From the NCBI GenBank assembly GCA_903835235.1, contig CAILMF010000067.1, positions 1 through 64,000 of the forward strand: 64,000 nt of DNA. Reading direction: 5' to 3'. This stretch comes from an uncultured Rhodospirillales bacterium. GTDB taxonomy: Bacteria > Pseudomonadota > Alphaproteobacteria > Acetobacterales > Acetobacteraceae. Below are positions 16,984 through 25,448 of the stretch, in pieces (position 1 is the first letter of the stretch; every line of letters begins with the position of its first letter). The position numbers and the translations under genes are program-made. Under the pieces are notes generated by a model. It was not told the DNA's origin. It ran no database searches and was given only the letters and a program-made list of their open reading frames with translations.

Positions 16984-18302
16984 GCGCCGGCCACCAGGCG
17001 GTCCCGCCAGTAGCGGTACGGCCCGTGGAAGATGGTTTCGTCCCCCATCTCGAAGCCGCCATGCGCCGATGTCTGCGGCACCACGCCCAGTTCCTCCGCG
17101 TAGCGGTCGCCACCGCCCTGCACCACGGCCATGCCGCGCATGTAGCCCTGGTGCCAATCCACGCGCCCGGCCTGCATGCCGGCCTGGCAATCCTCATACG
17201 CCGTGGTGTCGTCCGGCGTGGCCAGGCCGGAGGGGTTGAAGAACTCCTCATACTGCCGAATGCGCCGCTCCCGCGCCGCCGGGCTCTCGCCCTTCGCTGC
17301 CAGGCAATAGCCGGTCATCTCCGTCAGGTCGGGCGCCAGCGGGCGGATGACGCGCATCTGCAAACTCGCATTCTCGGCGAACTGCACATTCGGGAAGACG
17401 GTGATGTTGCGCACGTACAGCATCCACCGCGCCCTTGCCTCACCGACGCGCGCCGCCACCTCGTCCAGGCTCTCATACAGCGGCCGCGCCTCGGGCGTCG
17501 GGTTGCTGCCCCACATGGCGCTGTGGCCACCGGCGAAGCACATACTGCCGCGCACCAGCTCCTTCTCGCGGAAGCGCGCATAGGTGGTGGTATCGGCCGC
17601 AGCGCCCTGCTGCGCCTTACGCCCGCTCAGCACGTCGATGTAGGACGGATGCGTCGAGGTGAAGTGGTAGACATCCCCGGTATTCTCCACCTGGAACTTC
17701 CAGTTGGCGCGGTAGGTGTAGGTCACCGTCCCCGGCAGCACCTCCATGCCCTGCGGTGACTGCTCGGCGATCAGGTCCAGGAAGGTCGCCATGCCGCCCA
17801 GGTGTTCGCGCAGCGGCGGCACGTCGCGGTTCAGGCTGACGAAGATTAAGCCCTGGTACACCTCGCACCGCGCCGCATGCAGGTCGTGGCTCTCGGCGTG
17901 GAAGGCCGGGGTGTATTCGCCTTGGCGCAGCAGCTTGATGCCGACATTGGCGCCGCTGCTGTCGTACGCCCAGCCATGATACTGGCAGCTATGCGTCTTC
18001 GCGTTGCCGCGTTGCAGGTGGCACACCAGCGCGCCCTTGTGCCGGCAGGCGTTGAGGAAGGCGCGCACCACACCATCCCCGCCGCGCTGCACCACCACCG
18101 GCTGGCGGCCGATCCGCGTGGTGAAGAAGTCGTGCGCATGCGGCACCTGGCAGTCCAGGCCCGCGAAGCACCAACCACCCTCAAAAATCGTCGCCATCTC
18201 CAGGTCGAAGACCTGGTGCGAGCGGAAGGCGTCCGCATGCACGCGGAACACGCCATCCGCCGGCCGGTCATCCACCAGGCCGGCGATATCCGCCCGACGC
18301 AT
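16980..18302 (-). CDS. Rieske aromatic ring-hydroxylating dioxygenase alpha subunit
   Basis: A 440-aa catalytic subunit. The Rieske [2Fe-2S] motif is CRH, 17 residues, CQYH, around residues 87-110. The mononuclear iron site is GDVYHFTSTH, fitting the canonical D-X2-H-X4-H, with the third ligand probably the Asp of TAYEDCQAG near the C-terminus. Such enzymes insert O2 into aromatic or related rings using electrons from a ferredoxin and reductase, neither of which is encoded in this operon. The start shares a base with the VOC gene stop. The substrate is unknown; benzoate/anthranilate-like or terephthalate-like relatives are possible. Confidence 0.93.
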   Translation of the reverse strand: MRRADIAGLVDDRPADGVFRVHADAFRSHQVFDLEMATIFEGGWCFAGLDCQVPHAHDFFTTRIGRQPVVVQRGGDGVVRAFLNACRHKGALVCHLQRGNAKTHSCQYHGWAYDSSGANVGIKLLRQGEYTPAFHAESHDLHAARCEVYQGLIFVSLNRDVPPLREHLGGMATFLDLIAEQSPQGMEVLPGTVTYTYRANWKFQVENTGDVYHFTSTHPSYIDVLSGRKAQQGAAADTTTYARFREKELVRGSMCFAGGHSAMWGSNPTPEARPLYESLDEVAARVGEARARWMLYVRNITVFPNVQFAENASLQMRVIRPLAPDLTEMTGYCLAAKGESPAARERRIRQYEEFFNPSGLATPDDTTAYEDCQAGMQAGRVDWHQGYMRGMAVVQGGGDRYAEELGVVPQTSAHGGFEMGDETIFHGPYRYWRDRLVAGA

Positions 18303-18739
18303 CAGGCCGCCTTGATGATCGGCTTGCCTTCCCAGCCCGCCGGCGGGGCTTCCTCGGGGGCGAAGTCCAGTTCCACCTCCTCGCCATTCGGGCCGGGGAA
18401 GAACATCTGCCAGATGTTGAACGGCTCCGGCGCGCGTTGCAGGCGGAAGGGAATGCCCTTGGCGCGGATCCAGTCCAGCGCGCGCTGCACATCCGTGCTG
18501 AAAAAGGCCATGTGGTCCAGCACGCCGCGGCGTGGCTCGGGCATGGTGGCGGTGTCGGTCTCGATCACGTGCAGGATCGGCCGGCCGGCGGCGGCGTAGA
18601 GCCAGAGGCCGTCGCGCGCGAAGGCCGGGCGCGGCCCGGGGTTCAGGCCAAGCTCGGCATAGAAGCTGCGGGTCTTGGCGATGTCGTCGGAGACGATGGT
18701 GAAGTGGTCCATCATCTGGACCTGCGGCGGGTTGGACAT
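18302..18739 (-). CDS. VOC-family (glyoxalase / extradiol dioxygenase fold) protein
   Basis: A 145-aa vicinal oxygen chelate protein. Start 18739 (MSNPPQVQMM) has GGGAG 7 bases upstream. The fold signature is MDHFTIVSDDIAKTRSFYAE, with a later DHMAFFSTDVQRALDWIRAK and a C-terminal PNGEEVELDF, giving two beta-alpha-beta-beta-beta modules. Candidate metal ligands are His29 of the first module, the DH pair of the second and the Glu near the end. Its position first in the Rieske operon suggests a ring-cleaving, isomerising or accessory role on the oxygenase product; that is context only. Confidence 0.82.
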   Translation of the reverse strand: MSNPPQVQMMDHFTIVSDDIAKTRSFYAELGLNPGPRPAFARDGLWLYAAAGRPILHVIETDTATMPEPRRGVLDHMAFFSTDVQRALDWIRAKGIPFRLQRAPEPFNIWQMFFPGPNGEEVELDFAPEEAPPAGWEGKPIIKAA

Positions 18740-18803
18740 GGGGCTGCTCCCTTGGACGTTGCCCGAAGGGTGGCGCGGATCGGCGCCCAACGGAAGGGGG
18801 CGT

Positions 18804-20024
18804 TCAGTCCGCCGCCGGCTGCGGCATCGCCTCGGCCGCGGCCATGTAGTCCCGCGTCAGCGGCAGCGCATCCGGCTGCCGCGCCAGCTGCATCTGCCAG
18901 TTCATGTGACCCATGCGGCGGAAGGCCAGCTCGCAGCCCGAGAGGTAGAATTCGAACATCCGGCAGAAGCGTTCGTCGTACAGGCTGGCAATGGCGTCCC
19001 GGTTGCCGGCGAAGCGGCGGCGCCAATGCGCGATGGTCTGGGCGTAGTGCAGCCGCAGCACCTCGATATCGGTCACCCAAAGCCCGGATTTCTCCGCCGC
19101 CGGCAATACCTCAGACAGCGCCGGGGCATAGCCACCGGGAAAGATGTACTTGGCCAGCCAGGCATTGGTGGCCCCCGGCCCATGCGCGCGGCCGATGCTG
19201 TGCACCAGCGCCACGCCATCCGGCTTCAGCGCGCCGGCGATGGCCTGGAAATAGCCGCGGAACTGCGCCAGCCCCACCGCCTCGAACATCGCCACCGAAA
19301 CCACGCGGTCCACCGGGCGGCGCCAGTCGCGGTAGTCCATCAGCTCGAAGCGCACCTGCCCGGCCAGCCCCGCGGCCTCGGCCCGGGCGCGGGCCACGCC
19401 CAGCTGTTCGGCGGAAAGCGTCAGCCCGGTGACGCGCGCGCCCCATTCGCGCGCCAGGTGCAGCGCCATGCCGCCCCAGCCGCAGCCGATCTCCAGAACC
19501 TCCAGGCCCGGGCGGTCCAACCGCAGCTTGGCGGCGATGTGCCGCAGCTTCAGCTGCTGCGCCTGCTCCAGCGTCTCCTGCCCGGTCGGGAACCAGGCGC
19601 AGGAGTATTGCATGTCGCGGTCGAGGAAGAGCCGGAACAGCCGCGAGTCCAGGTCGTAGTGGTGCGCCGCGTTGCGCCGGGCGCGGCCGGTGGGGTTGAA
19701 CTGGTCGAAGCGCCGCCTGGCGATGCGCCACAGTTCCACCGCCCGCTCGACGGGGTGGCTGCCGCCGGCCTCGCAAAGGTTCAGTAGCAGCAGGTCCAGC
19801 ACCTCATGGATGCCGCAGTCGATCGGCTCGATCTCGCCATCCATGTAGCTCTCCCCCAGGCTCAGCCCGGGATCCAGCACGAAGCGACGCTCGGCGCGCC
19901 GGGTCAGGAAGGCCAGGCCGGCGCTGGGGCCGGGGCCACCCTGGAAGCGGTGCAGGCTGCCATCCGGATACCGGACGGTCAGCGAGCCCTGGCGGATCAG
20001 CCGCGAGAGGATGGCATGCAGCAT
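18804..20024 (-). CDS. cfa: Cyclopropane-fatty-acyl-phospholipid synthase family methyltransferase
   Basis: A 406-aa SAM-dependent enzyme that transfers a methylene to unsaturated acyl chains of membrane phospholipids. Start 20024 (MLHAILSRLI) has GGAGGG 6-7 bases upstream. The SAM-binding loop is VLEIGCGWGGMALHLA, followed by GLTLSAEQLG, DYRDW, VSVAMFEAVG and WLAKYIFPGGYAPAL, all standard in the family. The N-terminal 150 residues hold the lipid-binding domain. The YAQTIAHWRRRF stretch and a Cys at FYLSGCELAFR also fit. Cyclopropane lipids are frequent in acid-tolerant alphaproteobacteria. A related mycolic/tuberculostearic-type methylase is less likely. Confidence 0.92.
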   Translation of the reverse strand: MLHAILSRLIRQGSLTVRYPDGSLHRFQGGPGPSAGLAFLTRRAERRFVLDPGLSLGESYMDGEIEPIDCGIHEVLDLLLLNLCEAGGSHPVERAVELWRIARRRFDQFNPTGRARRNAAHHYDLDSRLFRLFLDRDMQYSCAWFPTGQETLEQAQQLKLRHIAAKLRLDRPGLEVLEIGCGWGGMALHLAREWGARVTGLTLSAEQLGVARARAEAAGLAGQVRFELMDYRDWRRPVDRVVSVAMFEAVGLAQFRGYFQAIAGALKPDGVALVHSIGRAHGPGATNAWLAKYIFPGGYAPALSEVLPAAEKSGLWVTDIEVLRLHYAQTIAHWRRRFAGNRDAIASLYDERFCRMFEFYLSGCELAFRRMGHMNWQMQLARQPDALPLTRDYMAAAEAMPQPAAD

Positions 20025-20413
20025 GTGGGACCCTCCGTTGCCCGCCAGGCCCGCGCCGGCGTCATTGCCGAACGCGCGGCACCGCGCCGGGATGCCCGGG
20101 CGTTGCCGCCGGCCGGCATCCGCGCCCTTAGCCGCCACGCGGCGCCGGGCAGCACGGCGCCGATCCTGCGTCGGGGTACGCGGCTGCCGGGGTGCTGGTC
20201 ATGCGCATCCGCCCCGTCGTGGCGCGCATCATGGCCGCGCCGGCACCCGCGCCCTGGTTGCGTGCGCGTGAACTCAACCGCTCGTGATCCGCCGCGCCGC
20301 ACGCCCTCAGGCGGTTGTCCTCGCTGGACTGCGATGCAACGCCAGCGTTCGTGCGTTCAGCGCCAAGGCTGCGCCGCATAGTCTGGCGATCTTCCAGCAT
20401 GCATGGGCGACCA
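20025..20413. other. 389-bp divergent intergenic region
   Basis: Lies between cfa (minus) and the GT2 gene (plus). I see no supported gene, RNA, repeat array or strong promoter. Several GC-rich short palindromes (GCGCCGGGCAGCACGGCGC and similar) occur but none is distinctive. It must contain the two start regions. Confidence 0.5.
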
Positions 20414-21424
20414 ATGCCGTCACCTGAGCTTTCCGTCGTCATCCCGGTGTTCAACGAAGTCGCCAATATCGGCCCGCTGCTCGCCCGGCTCACGCCCGTG
20501 CTGCACCGATTGACGCCGGATTGGGAGGTGGTCTTCGTCGACGATGGCAGCGCCGACGACACCCTCCTCCGGCTCCGCGCCGCCCGCGCCGCGGATGACC
20601 GCATCGGCGTCGTCACCTTCAGCCGCAACTTCGGCAAGGAGATCGCCATCGCCGCCGGGCTGGACCACGCCCGCGGCGACGCCGTGGTCATCATGGACGC
20701 CGACCTGCAGCACCCGCCCGAGGTCATCGCCGACTTCGTCGCCCGCTGGCGCGAGGGCTTCGTCATGGTCTACGGCCAGCGCACCGACCGGATCGGCGAA
20801 ACCCCGCTGAAGCGCACCGCGGCGCGCGCCTTCTACCGCCTGTTCGAACGCTTCGGCGAAACCGGCCTGCCGCGCGGCGCCGGCGACTTCCGGCTGATCG
20901 ACCGGCGCGGCGTCGAAGCGCTCCGCGCGCTCGGCGAGCGTGCCCGCTTCTCCAAGGGGCTCTACGCCTGGATCGGCTTCCGCTCCATCGGCGTGCCCTT
21001 CACCGTGGAGCAGCGCCTGCACGGCAACACCAAGTTCAGCTACCGCAAGCTGTTCAGCTTCGCCTTCGACGGCATCACCTCCTTCACCACGGTGCCGCTG
21101 CGCGTCTGGACCTATATCGGCACGGTGATCTCGGTCTTCTCCATCCTCGCCGCCGCCTACTACCTGTTCCGCACGCTGCTGTTCGGCACCGACCTGCCGG
21201 GCTTCCCCAGCCAGATCGTCTCGGTGATGTTCTTCTCCGGTGTGCAGCTGATGTCGCTCGGCGTCATCGGCGAATATGTCGGCCGCATCTTCGCGGAGGT
21301 GAAGAGCCGCCCGCTCTACGTCGTCGCCGAGCGCCTGGGCGGCCCCGCCGCGGTGCCGCTGCCACCCGGCCCGCGCCGCGCGCCGGCGCCGCTGGCCAAT
21401 GCGCTGGTGCCCGCGGATGGTTGA
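20414..21424 (+). CDS. Polyprenyl-phosphate glycosyltransferase, GT2 (ArnC/GtrB-like)
   Basis: A 336-aa family 2 glycosyltransferase that moves a sugar from a nucleotide donor to a polyprenyl phosphate on the cytoplasmic face. Motifs are VVIPVFNEVANIGPL, EVVFVDDGSADDT, SRNFGKEIAIAAGLDHARGD, the metal-binding DADLQHPPE and GDFRLIDRR. The C-terminus has two membrane helices (about 235-260 and 275-300), as in GtrB and ArnC. Start 20414 (MPSPELSVVI) gives the standard family N-terminus. It overlaps the deacetylase gene by 8 bp and sits with a GT39-like transferase, the same trio of activities used for lipid A hexosamine decoration. Confidence 0.9.
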   Translation: MPSPELSVVIPVFNEVANIGPLLARLTPVLHRLTPDWEVVFVDDGSADDTLLRLRAARAADDRIGVVTFSRNFGKEIAIAAGLDHARGDAVVIMDADLQHPPEVIADFVARWREGFVMVYGQRTDRIGETPLKRTAARAFYRLFERFGETGLPRGAGDFRLIDRRGVEALRALGERARFSKGLYAWIGFRSIGVPFTVEQRLHGNTKFSYRKLFSFAFDGITSFTTVPLRVWTYIGTVISVFSILAAAYYLFRTLLFGTDLPGFPSQIVSVMFFSGVQLMSLGVIGEYVGRIFAEVKSRPLYVVAERLGGPAAVPLPPGPRRAPAPLANALVPADG

Positions 21425-22331
21425 GGCCGCGATCCTGGCGCCGCCACCGGCGCTGGCCCCACCCGTCTCCGCGCCCCCGCTGCCCGTGCGCCACCGCCTG
21501 GTGCTCTGCGCCGATGATTTCGGCCTGACCGAGGGTGTCAGCCGCGGCATCCTGGAACTTCTCGCGCAGGGCCGGCTCTCCGCGGTCGGCGCCATGGTCA
21601 ACATGCCGGCCTGGCCGCACCTGGCCGCCGCGCTGCGGGCCGCGCGCGGCCCGGCGGCCATCGGCCTGCACCTGAACCTGACCACCGGCCGGCCGCTCGG
21701 CGCCATGCCGCACCTGGCCCCCGGCGGCACCCTGCCGGCGCTCGGCCCCCTGCTGGCGCGGCTGCTGGCCGGCGGCGCGCCGGTGCAGGCCGACATCGCC
21801 GCCGAGATCGACCGCCAGCTGGACGCCTTCCAGGCTGCCTTCGGTGCCCCGCCGGAGTTCGTGGACGGCCACCAGCACGTGCATGTGCTGCCGGGCGTGC
21901 GGGGTGCGCTGCTGCGGTGCCTGCTGGCACGCCGGGCGCCAGGCGCCGCGCTGCCCTGGCTGCGCGACCCCGCGGATGCCCTGGGCGCCATCCTCCGCCG
22001 CCGGTTCTGCACCGACAAGGCGCTGGTCGTCGTCACCCTGGCGCGCGGCTTCCGCCAGGCGGCCAGCGCCGCGGGCTTCCACACCAACCAGGGCTTCTCC
22101 GGCTTCAGCCCGCTGCTGCCCGACACCTCGGCCCCGCTGGTGATGCAGCGGGCGTTGCTGCGCCCGGGCCCGCGGCCGCTGGTGATGTGCCATCCCGGCC
22201 ATGCCGATGCCGCGCTGCGCGCAATCGACCCCGCGGTGGAAAGCCGCCCGGCGGAACTCGCTTATCTCGCCTCCGCCGCCTTCGGCCACCTGCTGGAGCG
22301 GGAACGGATCGCACTTGTCCCGCGCCCCTGA
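21417..22331 (+). CDS. YdjC/ChbG/HpnK-family carbohydrate deacetylase (NaxD-like context)
   Basis: A 304-aa protein starting at MVEAAILAPP, inside the end of the GT2 gene. Metal-site features of the YdjC family are LVLCADDFGLTEGVSRGI (Asp33/Asp34), IGLHLNLTTGRPLG and FVDGHQHVHVLPGV. The latter two supply His ligands. A late VMCHPGHAD closes the active site. The family removes N-acetyl groups from sugars such as chitooligosaccharides (ChbG), hopanoid head groups (HpnK) or undecaprenyl-phosphate GalNAc (NaxD/LgmC). The partner GT2 and GT39-like genes favour the last type of role; this is inference. No signal peptide is obvious, consistent with a cytoplasmic lipid-linked substrate. Confidence 0.88.
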   Translation: MVEAAILAPPPALAPPVSAPPLPVRHRLVLCADDFGLTEGVSRGILELLAQGRLSAVGAMVNMPAWPHLAAALRAARGPAAIGLHLNLTTGRPLGAMPHLAPGGTLPALGPLLARLLAGGAPVQADIAAEIDRQLDAFQAAFGAPPEFVDGHQHVHVLPGVRGALLRCLLARRAPGAALPWLRDPADALGAILRRRFCTDKALVVVTLARGFRQAASAAGFHTNQGFSGFSPLLPDTSAPLVMQRALLRPGPRPLVMCHPGHADAALRAIDPAVESRPAELAYLASAAFGHLLERERIALVPRP

Positions 22332-22460
22332 CCCACGGCGCCAGGCGGGCCGCCGCGGCCTGGCCCCGCGCGCGGCAAAGGTTGGCGCGCAAGCCGGGCT
22401 GCATGGCCCACCACCGCCCGCCACCGGCGCCGGATCGCCCCCAGCCCTGAGCACGAACCC

Positions 22461-23948
22461 ATGAGCCTGACCGCCGAACCGACCGCCCCGCCGGGCCGCA
22501 GGCTGCGTGCCCGCGCCCTGGGCGCCCGTGTCCTGCGCACCATGGCCGCGCTGCGGCCGGGGCCGGTCTGGCCCAGCCTGCTGCTCGCCGGCCTGCTGGT
22601 GCTGCGCATGGCCCGCAAGATACCGCTGCTGCCGGAACCCACCGCCGACAGCGCCGCCTACCTGGCCCAGGCCGCCTATCGGCCACCGCTCTACGGCGCC
22701 CTGCTGCAGGCCTGGCAGGCCCTGTTCGGCGGGCTGGAACACCTGCCGATGGCGCAGCTGCTGCTGCTCGGCGCCGCGCTGGGCTGGTTCGGGGTGGAGC
22801 TGGCCCGCCTGCTGCGGCGCTGGTGGGCCGGCCCCGCCGCCATCCTGGTGACGCTGCTGCACACGGCGGTGCATGATTCCCCCACCTGGCTGCTGACCGA
22901 GGCGGTCTACCTCGCCATCATCCTGGCCGGGCTGGCGCTGCTGTGCCGCCATGCCCATCGGCCGCGACCGGGCGCGCTGCTCGGCGCCGCCGCCTGCTTC
23001 GGCCTGGCCACGCTGGCGCGCAGCACCGGCCTGGTCTTCGTGGTGCTGCCGCTGCTGCTGGCGCTGTTCGACCGCCGGCTGCCGCTATGGCCGGCGCTGA
23101 AGACGGCCCTGGCCGCCGCGCTGGTGGTGGCCGGCGTGCTGGCCGGCGGCATGGCCGCCACCTGGCAGCGCCATGGCCATTTCGAACTCGGCAGCTGGAG
23201 CGGCATTTCCCTGCTGGGCAAGGCGCTGCTGCTGGCCCAGCCGGAGGACGCCGCGCGGCTGCCGCCCCCGGTTGCCGCCACCCTGCCGATGGTGCTGCGC
23301 AACCGCGCCCTGCTGGCGGCGCAGCCGGACCTGGCGGCGCGGCTGCGGGCGCAGGTGCAATCCTCCGGCGATCTCCGCTTCGGCGCCTTCTGGCCCGCGG
23401 CCGAGGCGAGCTGGCCGGCCTGGCAGGCCGCCGACGACCGCGGCAAGGGCCAGCTGGCCCTGGCGCTGGACCGCGCGCTTATTGCGGCCCACCCCTGGGA
23501 ATACCTCACCCTCTGGGCGCATGACTGGCTCGCGCTGGTCATCCACCCCGGCTATTGGCCGGCCTGGGCCACCACGGAAGCCGCCGACCCCAGCGCCTTC
23601 GCGCTCTGCGGCACCGCCGGGAATTGCTGGGCGTTGCAGCGCTACGACCAACCGCTCGCCGGCTTCGTCGCGCTGTTCGGGGTCTCCATCCTCGGCACCG
23701 CGCTGGCCCTGGGGCTGGCGGTTGGGCTGGCGCGCCGCGTGCTGCGCCGCCGCGCCGCGCCGGATGTGGTGCTGGCCTGGGGCCTGGCGCTGGCGGTGCA
23801 CGCCTCGCTGCTCGGCAGTTCCGCCTTCGAATACGGCATGGTGCGCTACACCATCGCGCTGCACGTGCTGGACCTGGCGCTGCTGCTGTGGCTGGCGGCG
23901 CGGCTGCTGCCCCGGCCCGGCGGCGCAGCGGCGGCGCGCCCGGGCTGA
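22461..23948 (+). CDS. GT39-like (ArnT/PMT-type) polytopic membrane glycosyltransferase
   Basis: A 495-aa integral membrane protein with about 10-12 hydrophobic helices. After the first helix comes a periplasmic loop with EPTADSAAYLAQAAYRPPLY, resembling the acidic first-loop motif of GT-C enzymes that use polyprenyl-linked donors. Long hydrophobic runs and a C-terminal soluble-like loop around 265-345 follow. The protein is divergent, and specific ArnT residues cannot be verified by eye. It follows the deacetylase after 129 bp in the same direction. Likely transfers the processed sugar to a periplasmic acceptor such as lipid A; the acceptor is not determined. Confidence 0.7.
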   Translation: MSLTAEPTAPPGRRLRARALGARVLRTMAALRPGPVWPSLLLAGLLVLRMARKIPLLPEPTADSAAYLAQAAYRPPLYGALLQAWQALFGGLEHLPMAQLLLLGAALGWFGVELARLLRRWWAGPAAILVTLLHTAVHDSPTWLLTEAVYLAIILAGLALLCRHAHRPRPGALLGAAACFGLATLARSTGLVFVVLPLLLALFDRRLPLWPALKTALAAALVVAGVLAGGMAATWQRHGHFELGSWSGISLLGKALLLAQPEDAARLPPPVAATLPMVLRNRALLAAQPDLAARLRAQVQSSGDLRFGAFWPAAEASWPAWQAADDRGKGQLALALDRALIAAHPWEYLTLWAHDWLALVIHPGYWPAWATTEAADPSAFALCGTAGNCWALQRYDQPLAGFVALFGVSILGTALALGLAVGLARRVLRRRAAPDVVLAWGLALAVHASLLGSSAFEYGMVRYTIALHVLDLALLLWLAARLLPRPGGAAAARPG

Positions 23949-23964
23949 AGCCTGCCGACCGTCT

Positions 23965-24081
23965 CATACGGGCCATCAAACATGATGACCCGTATGCGTG
24001 TTCTTAGGCGCGCAGCCGCCGCACCAACCCTGCGCGGCTGATACCGGTCGACAGAAGTCAGGACTTCCGGCGCCCGGTATC
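23965..24081. terminator. Three consecutive inverted repeats between convergent genes
   Basis: First, 23965-23996: CATACGGG / CCCGTATG enclosing CATCA / TGATG around AACA, an 8 + 5 bp stem with one mismatch. Second, CAGCCGC (24013-24019) pairs with GCGGCTG (24034-24040). Third, GATACCGG (24040-24047) pairs with CCGGTATC (24074-24081), enclosing GAAGTC-AG-GACTTC. The last arm overlaps the stop codon of the BamB-like gene. Likely acts as a two-way terminator, although there is no long T run. Confidence 0.55.
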
Positions 24082-25423
24082 AGGCGCCGCGGATCGCCAC
24101 CAACTGGCCTTCCTCGGTCACCAGGTACATCGTGCCGCCGAACATGATCGGCGGCAGCAGTGTCGGCGCCGGCAGCTTGAGGCGGCTCAGCGGCTCGCCA
24201 TCGGCCGCCGCCAATTCCAGCATCTCGCCATTGTTGCCGGTGATCAGCACGCGGCCACCGGCCACCACCGGCCCACCCCACACGATGGCGTCGCGGCGCC
24301 GGGCCTCGTCCTTCCAGCGCGGCAGGGCGCGCAGCCAGCGCACCCGGCCATCGTTGCGGCCAATGCAGACCAGTTCCATGCTGGCGGTCAGCAGGAAGAT
24401 CCAGTCGCCCACGATCCAGGGGGTCTCGGCGCTGGCCACGTCGCGTTCCCACAGCCGGCGGCCGGAGCGCAGGTCGATCGCGACCGTGCTGCCGCCCTGG
24501 GCGGTGACATAGACCCGGCCATTGCTGATGACCGGCAGGCCGGAGATGCCGGCGATATCCGCCAGGCTGTTGCCACGCGAACCGCTGGCCAGCGATTCGG
24601 TCCATACCGGCCGGCCATCGGTGGCGCGCAGCGCGGCGATCTCGCCCGAGGCCATGCCGCAGACCACGATGTCGCCTTCCACCGCCGGGGCGGGCAGGCC
24701 CAGCGCCATCGCCACCACGGTGGCGCCGGCATAGGTCCACAGCTTCTCGCCATCCGCGGTCTTCAGCGCCACCACCTGGTTCTGGATGGTCGGCACGAAG
24801 ACCCGCCCGCCGGCGACGCTGGGCGCGCCGCGGGCCGGGGCCGGCAGCCGCACCCGCCAGGTCACGCTGCCATCGGCGGGGTTCAGCGCCATCGCCTCGG
24901 CCAGGCCATTGACCACGTACAGCACGCCATCGGCCAGGGCGCAGCCACCGCCCATCTGGCCGTCGCGGTCTTCCTTCGGCGTGGTGTCGAAGCGCCAGGC
25001 GCGGCGGCCGCTCGCGGCCTCGGTCGCCACCACCATGCCTTCGGCATCCACGCTGAAGATGGTGGTGCCATCCGACACCGGCTGGGCCACCATGCGGCGG
25101 CGATAGTTGGAGCTGGCGCCGATGGAGGTGCGCCAGGCTTCGGCCAGCGGGCTGCCCAGCGCGGGGTTGCCGGGCGCATGGCCCAGCCCGCCGCCAACCT
25201 GCTGCCAGTCGGCGCGGGCCACCGGCGGCGGCAGGGTCACCGCCACCAGCGGGCCCGAATCCACTTCAAGCGGGCGGTCGCTGGACAGCACCCGGCGGCG
25301 TTCCCCCGGCAGCGGCGGCTTGCTGTCGCCGAAGATGGAATTCGCCAGGTCGTCCGTGGCCTGACAGGCGGAGAGCAGGCCGGCGGCGCCCAGCAGGGCG
25401 GCGCGGCGGGTCAGGTTGTGCAT
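24080..25423 (-). CDS. PQQ-like beta-propeller lipoprotein, BamB-like
   Basis: A 447-aa protein starting at MHNLTRRAAL (25423). The N-terminus is a lipoprotein signal with lipobox LLSAC, so Cys20 is the probable acylation site. The rest is a beta-propeller with repeated VDAEGMVVATEAASGRRAWR, VALKTADGEKLW, ALRATDGRPVW, IDLRSGRRLWERDV and LELAAADGEPL blades, typical of BamB, the outer membrane assembly partner of BamA. It follows the YfgM-like gene by 25 bp, the conserved yfgM-bamB pair, but the usual third gene der is not present downstream. The role is inferred from domain and pairing; alcohol dehydrogenase PQQ enzymes lack the lipobox and are unlikely. Confidence 0.87.
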   Translation of the reverse strand: MHNLTRRAALLGAAGLLSACQATDDLANSIFGDSKPPLPGERRRVLSSDRPLEVDSGPLVAVTLPPPVARADWQQVGGGLGHAPGNPALGSPLAEAWRTSIGASSNYRRRMVAQPVSDGTTIFSVDAEGMVVATEAASGRRAWRFDTTPKEDRDGQMGGGCALADGVLYVVNGLAEAMALNPADGSVTWRVRLPAPARGAPSVAGGRVFVPTIQNQVVALKTADGEKLWTYAGATVVAMALGLPAPAVEGDIVVCGMASGEIAALRATDGRPVWTESLASGSRGNSLADIAGISGLPVISNGRVYVTAQGGSTVAIDLRSGRRLWERDVASAETPWIVGDWIFLLTASMELVCIGRNDGRVRWLRALPRWKDEARRRDAIVWGGPVVAGGRVLITGNNGEMLELAAADGEPLSRLKLPAPTLLPPIMFGGTMYLVTEEGQLVAIRGA

Positions 25424-25448
25424 GCCGATATCCGTCCTTGTCCGATCG

